In this document: positions 1 through 12,079 of the stretch, piece by piece | Numbering within the stretch: position 1 is the stretch's first letter | Layout: each line of letters begins with the position of its first letter | Source: Stropharia rugosoannulata | Taxonomy: Eukaryota; Basidiomycota; Agaricomycetes; Agaricales; Strophariaceae | Assembly (NCBI GenBank): GCA_028532985.1 | Contig: JANCIK010000008.1 | Coordinates: forward strand, 124,001-188,000 | DNA length: 64,000 nucleotides | Direction of reading: 5' to 3' | Notes under the pieces: model-generated | Seen by the model: the letters and a program-made list of their open reading frames with translations, nothing else | Databases searched by the model: none | What the model was told of the DNA's origin: nothing | Made by a program: the position numbers and the translations under genes

Positions 1-1252
1 TTGATGTGTACGGTGGGCCCCTGGATGATTTCGTTGCTAGTGCTACTCAATCAGGTACACACATTAATTGTCAAATTACGTTGAAAACATATACACATAC
101 CGAAGTGCAATCCGTAGTACTTGTGGATCATCCCCTGCATGACCCTGAGACTTTCTTTGCGTCCCTTTGGATTATAGGCGGGCATCCAGGGCATCCCTGA
201 AGGATGAGAGCTGGCCTGGTGTTCTACAGATTCGGCACCGGCAGCCTCGCCACGCTTGAGAGCAGTGATGTGCTCAATGTATTTTATGTAACTGGTCCTA
301 ATTGCTGTGTAGCTATTCGGATCAAATTCTTGAAAGCTGGGAAAATTCATTGGCGCATTAGGCTGCACTACCTGGGTATTGTAGCTGACCGGCAGTCAGG
401 AACATTCATGTCAACTGCAGAGATGCTCACATTGTGAATGTAGCATGTCCGTCTGGTTTATCAAAAGTTGTGATCCAGAGTGATCTCACACCCATGCTCT
501 CAAACATTTTCCTATCCACTTCATGACAAATGTCTGAACAGTGCTTCACAGCTTGTCTATATAGTCTCTTAGTAATGGACCGGCTGTGTAATTAAAAACT
601 GACTTGGCTTGAACCTCTGGTGGCACACCCTTTGCTTTCCATTCCATCACCTCCATTTTGATTGCATCTCGTTCCTTATCTGTCAGCATCTCCTTAATAT
701 ACTTCTTTGCCCCTGCATAATATTTGATCCAGGAACAGCTACTGTAACTGCCGGCCCCACCGCCGGCCTCATCATCCGCGACCCTGTCGTCATCACCATC
801 AGATTCCTGATCACTCCCGCCCAGTGCCTTCCGTGCACGGCACTTTGCTTCCTCTTCAATCTCCTTGCCTTTACGTGCAATGACACCAGAGTCAAAGGTA
901 ACATCCATGTTAAAACCTTTAATTTTCATGCGCCTCGTCATCTTAGCATTATTCTTGAACCAATTGCATATTGACTGTTACAGCATTAGGCGTTACATTG
1001 CATATATTGCTTGGGGCATACCCTTTTTTTCTTCTTCCATTCCTCTTGCATCTTTTCATCGAAATTGGGATTACTTTTTTTGTATCGTGATCCCCACAAT
1101 GCTTTGATCATTTTGATGACCTTTTCAGCGAGGAAAGTGCCCTTCCGCTCTTTGACCTGTGCACAATATCCCTCGACATGATCCCTCAAAATCTCCAACT
1201 CCTTCGCTGTCCATATCTGTGTAGAGGCCGGGGTTTCTTCTGGTGTAGGCAT
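1..1252 (-). CDS. WFKNN homeodomain-like accessory protein of the KDZ-TET element, copy 1 (3' part outside window)
   Basis: Exons read on the minus strand at 1252-1022, 974-604, 556-431, 384-101 and from 42 outward. The N-terminus begins MPTPEETPAS. About 75 residues in, a basic stretch leads across the first intron into SICNWFKNNAK, which resembles the third helix of a homeodomain-type or HTH DNA-binding fold. The rest is acidic/basic low-complexity sequence with several conserved aromatic segments. This copy keeps the reading frame in exon 1, where copy 2 has lost one G. The gene is divergent from the KDZ transposase, with 158 bp between the two starts. The function is not known; a DNA-binding accessory role is inference. 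Exon lengths taken from copy 2, with the lost base restored, sum to a multiple of three, which supports the model. Confidence 0.62.
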
Positions 1253-1410
1253 TATGGGGAAAGGGATGAAAAAATAGACCGATGCATTCCTGCTTATAAC
1301 TAGATTAAAATAGATACATTTATTGATAATGACATGAGGCAGAACACATGTGCCATTGGTTTCTTAATATAAGGTCGAATACTGAATGCACACGCAACTG
1401 TCTACTCCCA
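1253..1410. promoter_or_regulatory. Divergent promoter between WFKNN gene and KDZ transposase, copy 1
   Basis: 158 bp separate the two outward-facing start codons (minus gene from 1252, plus gene from 1411). The sequence is AT-rich and repeats no other part of the element, so it must hold both core promoters. The same interval in copy 2 is 19692-19849. Confidence 0.4.
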
Positions 1411-4194
1411 ATGCGCCGTGTCCGTATAACCCAGCACAATGTTCCAAATCAAGCTGGTGGCATCCAGATAGAAGAGCAGGACCATAGAGGAAAGGTCATT
1501 ACAAAGAAGTGCAAACGTGGTGGGGAACCCATTGCAGAGAATGTAGCACCGACTATTCCTGCTATTCCTGCTATTCCAGATGTTCCACCAGGCTTTGAAC
1601 CACAGGAAGTACCTGACCGTCTAGACTATGCTGGAGATATAACTGAGGATCAGGTTATCGAAAACCTACAAAACTTGGATTTACCAGTATACAGAGGCAA
1701 GGTATGTTATATCACCCACATGAATTGCACACTGCATATATTAAATCGTGCAGTTGCAAAACGATTTTCTTAGAGAATGGCTTGTCAGAAGGGATACCCA
1801 CTTGAAGATTGTGATGGCATCTCATGCACCTGCCAGAGGGATCGATACATGCAATGCTTGCAATGCACCTGCTGCCAAATGGAAGTGTAAGGAATGTTTT
1901 GGAGGACGACTCTTATGCACAACATGTTGCCGGCAGATTCATGATGTCATGCCATTTCATCGTATTCTTCGTTGGGATGGTAGTGCTTTCACACCGGCGG
2001 CGCTATGGCAAGTTGGTGTAAAGCTTCATCTTGGCCATCAAGGAAATAGATGTCCTAATACAATGGTCGACTACAACAACATACAGGAAATGCAAGAGGG
2101 AGAATATGGCGATGAACATGAAAATGACCTCTGCCAGGCATATAATGCCGGTCTGCAACCCGAAGCTGAGGAAGTTGCTGATGAATACATCGATGAAGAC
2201 ACAATTGTGTTTGATATTGATGTTACTTACCCTCAAGTCTTACCGAGGCCAGCCCAAAATGATACCCATGGTAATCCATTTGTCACAATTGTCAAGGTGA
2301 ATGGCATTCATCACCTGCCGGCTGTCAAATGTCACTGCAACAATCAGCCGCCAGAGGATAACCAATACATGCAGCTGGCACTATTCCCAACCTCCTTTGA
2401 TGTGGTCAAGACTGTCTTCACATTTGCTGTTCTTCGAGACTTCAGGCTGTCTAACCTAGAGTGCAAGACATCTGCATATCAGTATTACACGAAACTCTGC
2501 CGGTTGACCTGCCCAGCCTTCCCACAAGCAGTATTGGATCGATATCGTGAGCTCCGCCGGCTGAGTAGACAATTCCGCAACATGAAGATGTGGATGATGC
2601 ATGGCAGAGCACATGGGCTATGGCGACCAGAACCTGATCCACCTGTTGAGCCAGAAGTGCACATTCTTGCTGATAATGAAATACCAAATGAGGATATTAT
2701 GCCTCCACCAGTTGCAGAACAGTCTGAATCAGACAGTGAAGATGAGGCACCAGAAGACGCCGCCGGTAACACCGCCGGAGGGATTACAATGACACCATCA
2801 ATGTACGGCGATATACTGGCTCTATTTTGCCCTGCTTGTCCTCAACCAGAAATCAACCTCCCTGAAGACTGGAAAGAGAATGACAAGAAGTTTCTTTTTA
2901 TTTGCAAGTACTGTGCTGATGGGAACTTCAAGGCTGACCATTTAAATCAAAAGAATGCCCATGATGATATTGATCTGACAGCCGGCCAGGCATTCATGAC
3001 AGCCGCCAGTCCATACCAGGAGCATTTGAAGGATGCCAAAAAATATTCCAGGAAATTCAAAGAGCCGCCGACTTGCCATTCTCATCGTGCCCAGCTTGAC
3101 AGTGAAAAGGTTGTTTCTGGCCGCCGGGTCAGAGGGATTGGTGTACAGGCATGTGCAAGACACGGCTGCTTCTGTCCAGGCAGTCTCGTTGACTTTGAAT
3201 TGGGTGAATGTCAAATGTGCATGGACTACAGTATTTCCAAAGCACTCAAGCATACCAACACCGGCGGCATCGAGACTGTCATGTTCATTTATGACATTAT
3301 GTGTCAGTTCTACAAGAATATGACTAGGCAATTTCGACTAATGAAGGGTCTCACTTGGCCACAAAGACTTCGATGCATACACGCAGTCGGTCTCTGGCAT
3401 GTACATGGCCACAAGACAGAATGTCTATATAGATGGGCATCTACCTATATCCCAGGTGTTGGCATGGTAGATGGAGAAATCCTGGAAACCCTGTGGAGCC
3501 TGCTAAACAAGACATCTCGCAGTGTTCGGACTGCGACCGCCGGCCATCGGGCTGAAGTGCTCGATGACCACATGGGCGATTCTAATTGGAAGAAGACAGT
3601 CAATATGCCATCTACAATCATCAAGAAATATATTCGAGCAGTGAATCAAGAAATAGATGCTATCGTCTACTATAACAATATTACTGCAAGTATGCCGGCG
3701 GATAAACTTAGCAGTTCTCGAATGTCTTGGATATGGAGAATGGAACATAACATGCAGCCGCCGGTTGGAAATCCGCCGGTCGATGGCAATCTCAATTGTG
3801 AAAGAATCAATGATTGTAAGTTTTATTGATATTCATCAAGCTGTGACTAAATACAATTGTAGTCTATCGAATTCATTGGCTACAAGCAAGAGCACAGAAA
3901 ATGCACTGGGAGGAAGAGGTTGTTCTATGTCAGCATGAAATGGACTGGACAGTCCGGTTCTATGTGCATATGGCAAATATGTGGAAAGACCGGCGGAATG
4001 TCTGGGCAGATGCAGTGACCACCATTCAAAACCCATCAAATGACACTGCCGGCCAATTCAACGCTCACCCACTAGGTTTCCAGGCTTATGCACAGGCACA
4101 GATCAACTTATGGAATGAATTAGGTAGGGTAGCAGATGCTAGATTTAGTAAGGCACATGTACATTATATAAGCCACTGGTATCATGTGGCCTGA
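1411..4194 (+). CDS. CxC2-KDZ transposase, intact copy
   Basis: Three exons (1411-1701, 1754-3815, 3863-4194) give 894 residues. A CxC2 zinc cluster lies at residues 130-156 (CNAC, CKEC, CTTC, then H). A CPAC motif at 456-459 precedes the RNase H-like KDZ core. Likely catalytic acids are D486 in DGNF, D611 in YDIMCQ, and E672 or E675 in DGEILETLW. The order CxC2, CxAC, DGNF, YDI.CQ, DGE..E.LW is that of fungal KDZ transposases, the cut-and-paste enzymes of the Kyakuja/Dileera/Zisupton superfamily. The start at 1411 is the first Met after the promoter gap; an in-frame upstream Met at 1348 is possible. Introns are 52 and 47 nt. It is followed in the same direction, 100 bp on, by the acidic-protein gene. 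Copy 2 has a 1-nt deletion, so this is the potentially functional version. Confidence 0.92.
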
Positions 4195-4293
4195 GGAATG
4201 AATACATGTGACCTTATCAATCAACCATCTCTGCACTGTTGATCTTGTCTTTCATTTTTACCTCCACGGCTACTCAAACTCCTTCTCATCACA

Positions 4294-6368
4294 ATGTCTT
4301 CTTCAAACACCAACCCCATGCCGATCCTCGATGAAGACGCCCGCATCGATCATGTGCAGTGCAACCTGCTTCTTTACCTCTGCATGTTTCGCATCCGCTG
4401 TGGCCTCAGATACTCGATCACTGGTGGCGAGCCGCCATGATAACCCCTATGCCCGCCTGCTTATGAAGGAGATAGTGAGTTTTATCTATTGATTATTGCT
4501 TCACAGTTAACAGTTCTATTCAGGAATTCACATTGATTCACATTTCAACATGTGTAATGAAAGGATACCGAATGAGGCAGCTGTATCTACTTGATCAGTT
4601 GGCCATCAACGGTTACGGCATCGCCCGCCGCCAAATGGCATTCTGATTCTGCCGCCTACAACCCGGAGTTCATGAGAAAAGAAGATGTCTTGCTAATGTC
4701 AATGACAGACACAACACCTATTTGGTGGCTCGCACCGGTGGATGATATCGAGGACTACCAAGTCACCGCCGATTCCATCTGCCACCACTTCGAGATACTT
4801 CTAACTTTCATGATAGATTTCCATGACAACATGCACCAAATGCCAGATCTCCCTGGCAGTCCAGTGCCATGGGTCAAGATTCCTGGACTTGCAGCAAGGC
4901 CGGCGGGGTCCAACCCAACAATCGATCAAGTTTGTGAATCCTGCTTGAAGAAGGATGAAAAGTTAGAATGGCTTGAATTTTATTTCAAGATGTTGAAGGG
5001 CGAGTTTGAACGGGGACAGCGAGGTGGGCCTCAAGAGCCCAAGGAGAGCATGTGGGAGAACCTTCGACCGCCGGGCAAGAACACCTACACCTATCCCCCC
5101 CAGGAACCTCTCCCCGGAATTGCAGGATGCAACTGTCTCCTGCTGCGATTCATCAGCCCACTGCCAGAAGACAGCAGTGCTAGTCCCTCGGTTGGGTCAT
5201 CATCTCAGGGAAGCTCCACGATGTCGGATGAATTCTCGAATTCACCTGCTGGTCCTACGACAGCCCCACGGACATTCCAACTTCATTCAGGGGTGGCCTC
5301 TGTCGAAGAGCTGGCTGCATACATCGCCGGGAAGCCATTCGCCAATGGCAGATTAATAATCAATGACCCAGTGCAGCAAAGGCCTGTGGCGGAAACGCAC
5401 ATTGGCAAAGGGAAGGGGCGAGAAATCACCATTGCAACACTCATGAATGAGCCAACGACCGCCGGTGGTGACATCGCCGGTCCATCAAATATCCAGCCAG
5501 ACTTGGATGAAGACGAGCCGCCAATGGAGGTCCCAGTCGCAGAGGATGTGGATGATGAAGGTGAAGGAACCGAAGAGGATGAAGGGGACAACGAAGCAGA
5601 TGAACATGAATCTGCATGCACGACAGATGGTGAGGAGACCAATGATGAAGATGAACCCCCGATGGATGTACCGGCGGACAAGGTGGTCTTGCCTGCGAGA
5701 CCCCTCCCCAAATGCAATGTCACCAAACCTGGACAGGCCTCTGCCATAGAAATGGAGGCTTACCGGGCTAGCCTGGAGGGGAGACGACCCCCAATGCAGA
5801 GGACACCCACTCCACAATTGGTCGACACAACACTCCCGATCCAGATGGAGCTTGATTTGCAGGCCGCCGGTCTCATTGGGCAACGGCCACAACTTGGAGG
5901 TGGGATGCCTGACGGCAATACCCCACATCAACCCATCGATTTGACAGCCGATGACAATGAAGAGGCTGGGACGCCCATGGAAATCAGTGATAGGGAAGAT
6001 GAGCCCTCGATTTCAACAATTGTCACCGCCGGTCATAAAGCACTCGAACAGATTGATGAGGATGATGAGGCCCCCATGGAGGTTCCCGCACCAGGAGATG
6101 ATACACTTCATCTCCTGCAAAATGAGAGTGGGGATGAAGATTCACCACCGATGTGTAAGTCTTAATATTTATGACAGATTCGTGCTGTACTAACAACCAG
6201 CGGTGTGGCCGGCGGCATTTAGACGTCCACACTGATGACGATCACTCGGACAATAGCTCGGTATGCACATCACTTCCTTCTACCTGGAGCCCCAACTCAG
6301 ACTCCTCTACTTCTGATGATGATGATTAGGATGCAGATGCAGATGGGGAATCGGACTCAGACGTCTAG
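4294..6368 (+). CDS. Acidic repeat protein of the KDZ-TET element, copy 1 (frameshifted)
   Basis: Same gene as 14731-16809. Exons would be 4294-4474, 4524-6154, 6223-6260 and 6330-6368. Relative to copy 2 this copy lacks two bases near 4434 (GAGC-CGCC against GAGCTTCGCC) and one G at each of two GCCGGCC-type sites near 4629 and 4655. The first loss brings a stop at once; an open frame resumes at about 4660 and runs to 6165. It is therefore a broken copy, unless the losses are consensus errors at methylated CCGG sites. See the copy 2 entry for protein features. Confidence 0.7.
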
Positions 6369-6505
6369 GCAGGCAACATCCCATTTTCGATCCATTGCAC
6401 CGCCGGTCCCCTTCTTCATGTTGTATCATCATCTCGTCTTCTTGTTAATTAGTTTTTTGTATTTCCCTGTTTGCCCAATTTTTGTTATGTACAAATACAA
6501 TTTAA

Positions 6506-7805
6506 TCATTTTGTGCTTTTAAACATATTCACATTAGGCCAAGTGCTATGAGTATTTGTATAGTCTGCCATTGTAGACTTTGAGTGAAAGACAAGACAAG
6601 TCCGATCCCCTTTACAGTATGCACTGTGAACAACTACCCTGCTCGATAGGGCAACTATTGTTCCGGGCCGATAGTGAAGATCTAAGCCCAATCCAGGCAG
6701 TGACATTGTCCCCTTCTTATAAGTCCCCAAACTGATGACAATGTTGAACATCGAGTGACTGCCGCCGGTGTCACGATGCAGTGGTGAGTCTCTGTTGTTG
6801 ATCACTGTGAGCACGCCAAAAGGCACATTCCAGTGTTCCAATAGACTCTTCAGCTCTTGTCCATGCCGAACCTGGTCCGGGTGTTCACCTAGCCATGTCA
6901 GCATCCTGAGACCGGCGGCATATTGGCTAGGATTAACCACACTTAGTAGACCACCCACAAGGGCAAAGAACATATGTTGTTGTCGAAGCCATGTAACACC
7001 GGCGGCCTTACGGATATTTTTGCTGACAACTGGCAGTAACGACATCTGGACACATTCATCAACTCTTGTATTTTCAATTATAGATAGACCTACCCCATAG
7101 CCCATTTCAAACCATGCTAAGGCAAGACTCACATTTCCTGGCTTCCTCCAGGCTGCCTTCTGATGATAATTGGCCAGGCCACCTCTCCAGTCTGAATTAT
7201 TTCTCGTGGTCTTCATTAATGGGGTCAGTTGATCTAAATTCTCCCATAGGCCGTACTGGCCGGCGGTCAGACGGTCAGACCTCATTGTGCAAAACAATTG
7301 TCATCACCTACCTGCAACTACGACATCATGGCATTAGGTAGATACCATACCAAAATATTCCCATCCTTATCTGTTACAATGCACAGTGTCTTAATGTATC
7401 TCTCCTCCATAAATATAGGCGGAAACTTCTTCAACATTTTTTTCTCAACAGCCTCATTCTTGCCAGTCTGTTTATTTGTCAAGCTCTGAATGTAGTCATG
7501 TACATTCCATATAGTTGAATCTAGTGTATATCAGTAATGTCCTTGAAAACACAGGTAAGTCCAGGCTCACATTGGTTTTGATATGCCATAACTAGTGTAT
7601 CAACAATATCATTACATTCCCATATTAATTGTGCAGCCCATGACGATGGAGGGGAATTAATTTTAGTCTGATTAATGCGGCAACGGACAGATGTCTGTAT
7701 GAATGAGGATACAGAGGCTGTCAGATCAATAGCACTATTGTCAGAAGTGGGTTGCATGGTGGTTGAGAAGAAAGGTGTCAACAAACAGGCCACAGGAAAA
7801 TTCAT
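6506..7805 (-). CDS. TET/JBP-family 2OG-Fe(II) dioxygenase, copy 1
   Basis: Mirror of 13294-14593; exons 7805-7571, 7520-7325 and 7280-6506 on the minus strand, 401 residues. The residues match copy 2, including the iron ligands H312-x-D314 and H362 and the 2-oxoglutarate-binding R370. The start codon lies just inside the TIR, so the promoter is probably TIR-borne. The gene converges on the acidic-protein gene, with 137 bp between stop codons. Both copies look intact for this gene, unlike the acidic-protein, KDZ and WFKNN genes, each of which is frameshifted in one copy. Confidence 0.88.
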
Positions 7806-7876
7806 GTCTTCCAAATCTTGCCTTGTGCATACCGGCAGTCTCGATAGACAAATTTAGAATAATTTACAATAGTCCT

Positions 7877-8483
7877 GTGATGTATAGTAGTATATTAATT
7901 TATGGTCCCATACCATTTATTATTCCAGACCGGCGATTCTCATCATGCACTGCCGGTTTTCATACAATCATTAGTTCAAAATCAGCCGTGAACCACGGTA
8001 ATATACTAGCCTCACACTGGTCCCATGATGTATAGTAGTATATTAATTTATGGTCCCATACCATTTATTATTCCAGACCGGCGATTCTCATCATGCACCG
8101 CCGGTTTTCATACAATCATTAGTTCAAAATCAGCCATGAACCACGGTAATATACTAGCCTCACAGTGGTCCCCTGAAAAATAGTAGTATATTGAATTTGA
8201 ATAGCGCCGGTCAACGATCGAAATCGCCGGTCTAGCACAGCCCATCTGCCATTTGACACCGCTGCTCGACATAGAGAACCGCCGGTTGATCTTGCCCTGA
8301 CGACCATCACCATTTGTCAACAATGGCCCTGTAAAACACGGTAATATACTAGAAAGCTATTAGTCCCGTGTGACACGGTAGTATACTAGTTCTGCAATGG
8401 CTCAAAATAACTCTGTGATCTACGGTATAATAATAGTTCACTGTAGCACTATAGATTACGGTACCCAGGCACTGTTCTATGTG
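7877..8483. repeat. Terminal inverted repeat, copy 1, with two 148-bp tandem units
   Basis: Mirror of 12616-13222 and, in direct orientation, similar to 25414-26020. It contains two 148-bp units (7878-8025, 8026-8173) followed by a unique 0.3-kb outer part. The motif CACGGTARTATACTAG occurs four times (near 7995, 8142, 8338, 8375), and a related TAGTAGTATATT three times. ACCGGCRRT sites are interleaved (gaccggcgat, caccgccggt, aaccgccggt). The regular alternation suggests clustered transposase-binding sites. Confidence 0.88.
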
Positions 8484-9600
8484 GGTACACTACTTTTACA
8501 GTGATTACTCTACAATATCTTCAAGGTAATCCTTCTCTGTGTTTTTACAAAGATTTCATGAAAGACAAGAATGGAGGAAAGGGGAAAGAGGGAATAGAGG
8601 GTGCAGACTCAGAGCTGATCTCAAGGACAGAACTGATGAAGGGGACAGAGAACCCAAATGATTTACTTTTTACTTGAACAAAGGGGTCACTAATTGACCT
8701 GTAACAATCAGATGACTTGGAACAGATTCAAGAACAGACAAAGGAACCAGCTTCAAGCAAAGAGGTAGATGTGAGTAGGGAGGCACAAGTGATGTCTAAG
8801 GGGAAGGAGACAGCAAGGGATTTTACTGAGGGCTTCTGGTCATCAATGCATGTTGCAGAGCACATTGTTCACCTAGGCAGGGAGGGTAAAGTAATGAATG
8901 AGGAACACAAGATGAAGATAACTCCTGCAAATTTAATCCAGTCCTGAGGAACCCAGTGGTGGTGACCAGGTTGAGCAGGACAATTTGGAGTGCACACATG
9001 TCTTTGTATATGTCTATTCCTTCCATTGGATTCACTAAGACACATTTAGTTTTACAGAGTAAAAATATAAAATGATGCACTCAAGGTAAATGTGATTAGA
9101 TTGCAGAGCAGGGTCTAATCTGGATGTGGATGGTGCCTCCTTGTGGCAGTTATGAAGGCAGATTCTCCAGTTTGTAGTCTTCATGGATGTGAGGGACTGC
9201 ACACTCTGAGAGCAAAGCACTGGATCAGAAGGGTGCAACAAATGTCATGGAGCAGACTGCAGGCTTTAAAGGCAATGTACATGATCAGGTGGACAAGATA
9301 GACAGTGTAGAGACCAAACCAAAGGCTAACATGGTGAGCCAGGAGGGTGAGACAAACATTTATGGGACAAACTGAAGGCTCATTCATCAAGTGCACTTTG
9401 TGGTCATACTGCAATGTGTGTCTTGACATTCCAAAGATGGCACAACATTTTGTTTGTCCTATCTGCTTTACAGCAAACAAGCACTCAGGGCATGAAAGTG
9501 GTTATGTATGTGTCATCTTTAGCTTTTTCTTGTAAACTCTATTACTGATAACATTAATAAAGCCTTACAAATTTCTAAGAGGTTCATCCACTAGAGTAAA
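8484..9600. other. Decayed coding remnants, no intact gene
   Basis: Short open stretches on the plus strand (8717-8947, hydrophilic and Glu/Lys-rich; 9347-9535, with a CPICF motif after a Cys pair) are interrupted by stops in all frames and are very poor in CpG. They look like fragments of a mobile-element protein decayed by C-to-T changes. I do not recognise the family. Confidence 0.3.
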
Positions 9601-10200
9601 CCACCCCCAATTTGACATATCACCATTGATTGTGATTTCAATCCAGCTTTGAAACTGGCCCACATAGGATCCAACATGGGCAGTATACTACTCTTTACTC
9701 CCAACCTTGCAAAACAACTGTTACATTCACAAAGCATAACTATAATACAACAAGTTTCTACCAGCAACTAAGGCTGTTGCAGAGGCAATTGTTACTAGTT
9801 AGGCTATAAATGTGATCATTCCTTAATGCACACTATTGATCCAATGCAAGGTTGGTTGTATTAGGTCTAGTAGTACAGGAATACAACAAGAACTAACTAC
9901 TGAACCACCAGCTTGTACTGGGGTTTATATACTACGAGTCTAAGTCATAATTGTAATCTACATTGAGTCAGGTACCTAGTGAGAGCTGAAGGCTCTGAGT
10001 GTCCACCGTCATGTATAGTAGTCACTAAGATATAAAGTAACTCATAACAGTGGTTATGAGTCAGCAACAAGCCATAGGGAGTCAAAAGACAAGGGTCTGC
10101 TGACCATAGAGCATCTCAATGTGAGTCAGAGTCTCTCGACATGAGTTAAGGGTCTTGACACAAGTCAGAGTGTACTGCAGGCAAGGGAGTACAAAGAGGT

Positions 10201-10523
10201 CATCAGCAAATCTGGGACTCACAATACAGTACCTACTAGCATTATATAATGCCATAGCACCATAGTAAGGGTTCTTATCTATTTAGCATGGCATAGCATA
10301 GGCTCATATCTACATAGTAACTCAGTTACATTATGTAGCATTATATAACACTCTGTAGAATTACATAGTACAGTACCAGTACTTAAATTCGAGCTGCATC
10401 CAGGTAGATCAAGCACTATAATATTGTTTATTACTTATTCACACTTTATGTCTATTACAAATAATATGATATTAAACTTATATATATATGTAAGTACATT
10501 AAGAGCACAGGGTAGACAGGGGC
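10201..10523 (+). repeat. Repeat present in inverted orientation at 32113-32438
   Basis: About 320 bp align, reverse-complemented and with scattered mismatches, to 32113-32438. The shared sequence runs from catcagcaaat at one end through a tatatatatat tract to acaggggctg at the other. It may be a solo LTR or a MITE-like element; I see no coding capacity. The 600 bp to its left hold many short gagtc/agtca repeats and no gene. Confidence 0.6.
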
Positions 10524-10531
10524 TGTTCTGT

Positions 10532-11539
10532 TGACAGGGCAGCTTTTTGGCTATGGATGTAAACAGTCAGAAGTTCCATTAGTAGGATAGCTGTGCACGG
10601 GAAAACACAGAGGGACTAGAGTGGAGCCTGACTCGTAGTCTATAGCTATCAGCATGCTTTACAACTATAAGCACCTGTGTGCACTGTATCTTGAGAGGGA
10701 TCAGTCAGTGAGTTGCACAGCCTAAAGTGCATAGTCTGGCCATCCGTGCAAGCAATCGAGGAGGCACAGAATGGTTAAGCACCAGCAAAGTGTGGTGTGA
10801 GTATAGCTGAGCAAGTACCAAGGGCAGTGTGAAGGGCTGTGCAAGCATCTCATGTGCATGCATTGCAAAGGCAGAATTTGCCTAAGTCCACTCATCATGT
10901 GACCGTGGCAGTGTGCATCAAAAGACATGCAAAAGCCCGAGGGAACAAATGACATGCGCACAGTGAATGCCAAGGGACCAGGACACTAGAAGGGGAGCCC
11001 AGATGCAGTGCACGGACATTTGGCCGCGCATTGCTAGTATTTACTTTACCTTATCATTAGTACACATGCATGCATCACATATAAACCTGTATTCTTGTCT
11101 CTAGTAATTTAAGCAATTATCTACCCACTAGATCTGTGTGCTGGGTTCTGTCCCAGGCCATCAGCAGGCTGTGTTTAGCTTTTGTTAGGGTTTTAACTGT
11201 GAAGTATTTGTGAATCATAGGAGTTTTGGATAGCTTCACACTGCCCTTGGTACTTGCTCAGCTATACTCACACCACACTTCACTGGTGCTTAACCATTCT
11301 GTGCCTCCTCGATTGCTTGCATGGATGGCCAGACTATGCACTTTAGGCTGTGCAACTCACTGACTGATCCCTCTTGTGATACGGTGCGTGCAGGCGCTTA
11401 TAGGCATGATGCTCGTGTGCTGATAGCTATAGACTACAAGTCAGGCACCACTCTAGTCCCTTTGTGTTTCCTGCATGCAGCTATCCCACTAATGGAACTC
11501 CTGACTGTTTACACCCGTAGCCAAAAAGCAGCCCTGTCA
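10532..11539. repeat. LTR-like inverted repeat (arms 10532-10834 and 11234-11539)
   Basis: Two ~305-bp arms, roughly 85-90 percent identical by eye, face each other across a 0.4-kb spacer. Each begins at its outer end with TGACAGGGC. The right arm, read on the minus strand, is preceded by a G-rich polypurine tract (TGGGGGGGAGA), as a 3' LTR would be. The left arm runs on into a TATA-like tataaacc near 11083. This suggests two LTR fragments of one Ty3/Ty1-type family in head-to-head orientation, but no gag or pol remains. Confidence 0.35.
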
Positions 11540-12079
11540 TCTCCCCCCCACTAAAATCTTGACTATCCTCAGTCAAAGCCAGATGCACACATTGCATCCT
11601 TGATTGCAGTTCCCCATTCTTCCTTCCTCCTGTACTACGGCTCAGCTACTGCCTTATGGGGTCAATATGGAGCCCCCTTCTGTGCCACTTTCCTTATCCG
11701 ATCTTCTTGTTTCTCTCTTTAGGTATCACCTACCGGACTTTTCTTGACTAGCTTGTTCTAGATAACTGCCGCTGCGTCCTTGCATGCCCTGCACTTCCCG
11801 CTGACTTCCTGCTTAGGTCATTTTTCCTAGTCAGGCCCTTTCTTTTCCTTTCTGGACCTTCTTTTTGCATTATGCTGTTCTAAACATATTGCCGGTAAGT
11901 TTATTCGACATGTGCTCATTGCCATCTGCTTCTCCCCTACTCCAGAATTTTTCTTCACTATTCTTTCCTGCCTATATAACAAGTTCCTCTGTCCTTCTTG
12001 TTCTTTCTTTCTCTTGCTTCCCTCTATTAAGTCCTCACTGCTTCTCTCACATTTCTCTTACCCTGTATCACAAAAGCTT
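11540..12079 (+). other. Pyrimidine-rich leader of the interrupted gene, no gene seen
   Basis: The 540 bp before the first plausible start (12080) are rich in C and T, with runs such as cttttccttt. That is typical of fungal promoters and 5' leaders, and it leads directly into the gene interrupted by KDZ-TET copy 2. No independent gene was found. Confidence 0.35.

Larger units (their letters stand above)
1..8483 (-). mobile_element. KDZ-TET DNA transposon, copy 1 (truncated by window edge)
   Basis: This is the mirror image of 12616-21100: positions pair so that left plus right coordinates sum to 21099-21103, and nearly every base matches. The inner end is at 8483, where the terminal sequence (read inward) CACATAGAACAGTGCC begins. 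Since copy 2 is 13.4 kb long, about 4.9 kb of this copy should lie left of the window, including the cysteine-cluster gene and the other TIR. Genes in copy 1 are the WFKNN protein (partial), the KDZ transposase (intact), the acidic protein (frameshifted) and TET/JBP (intact). Confidence 0.88.

Noticed and set aside
7878..8173. CRISPR-like or satellite array
   Set aside because: Two long tandem units inside a TIR of a eukaryotic DNA transposon; no spacer structure.
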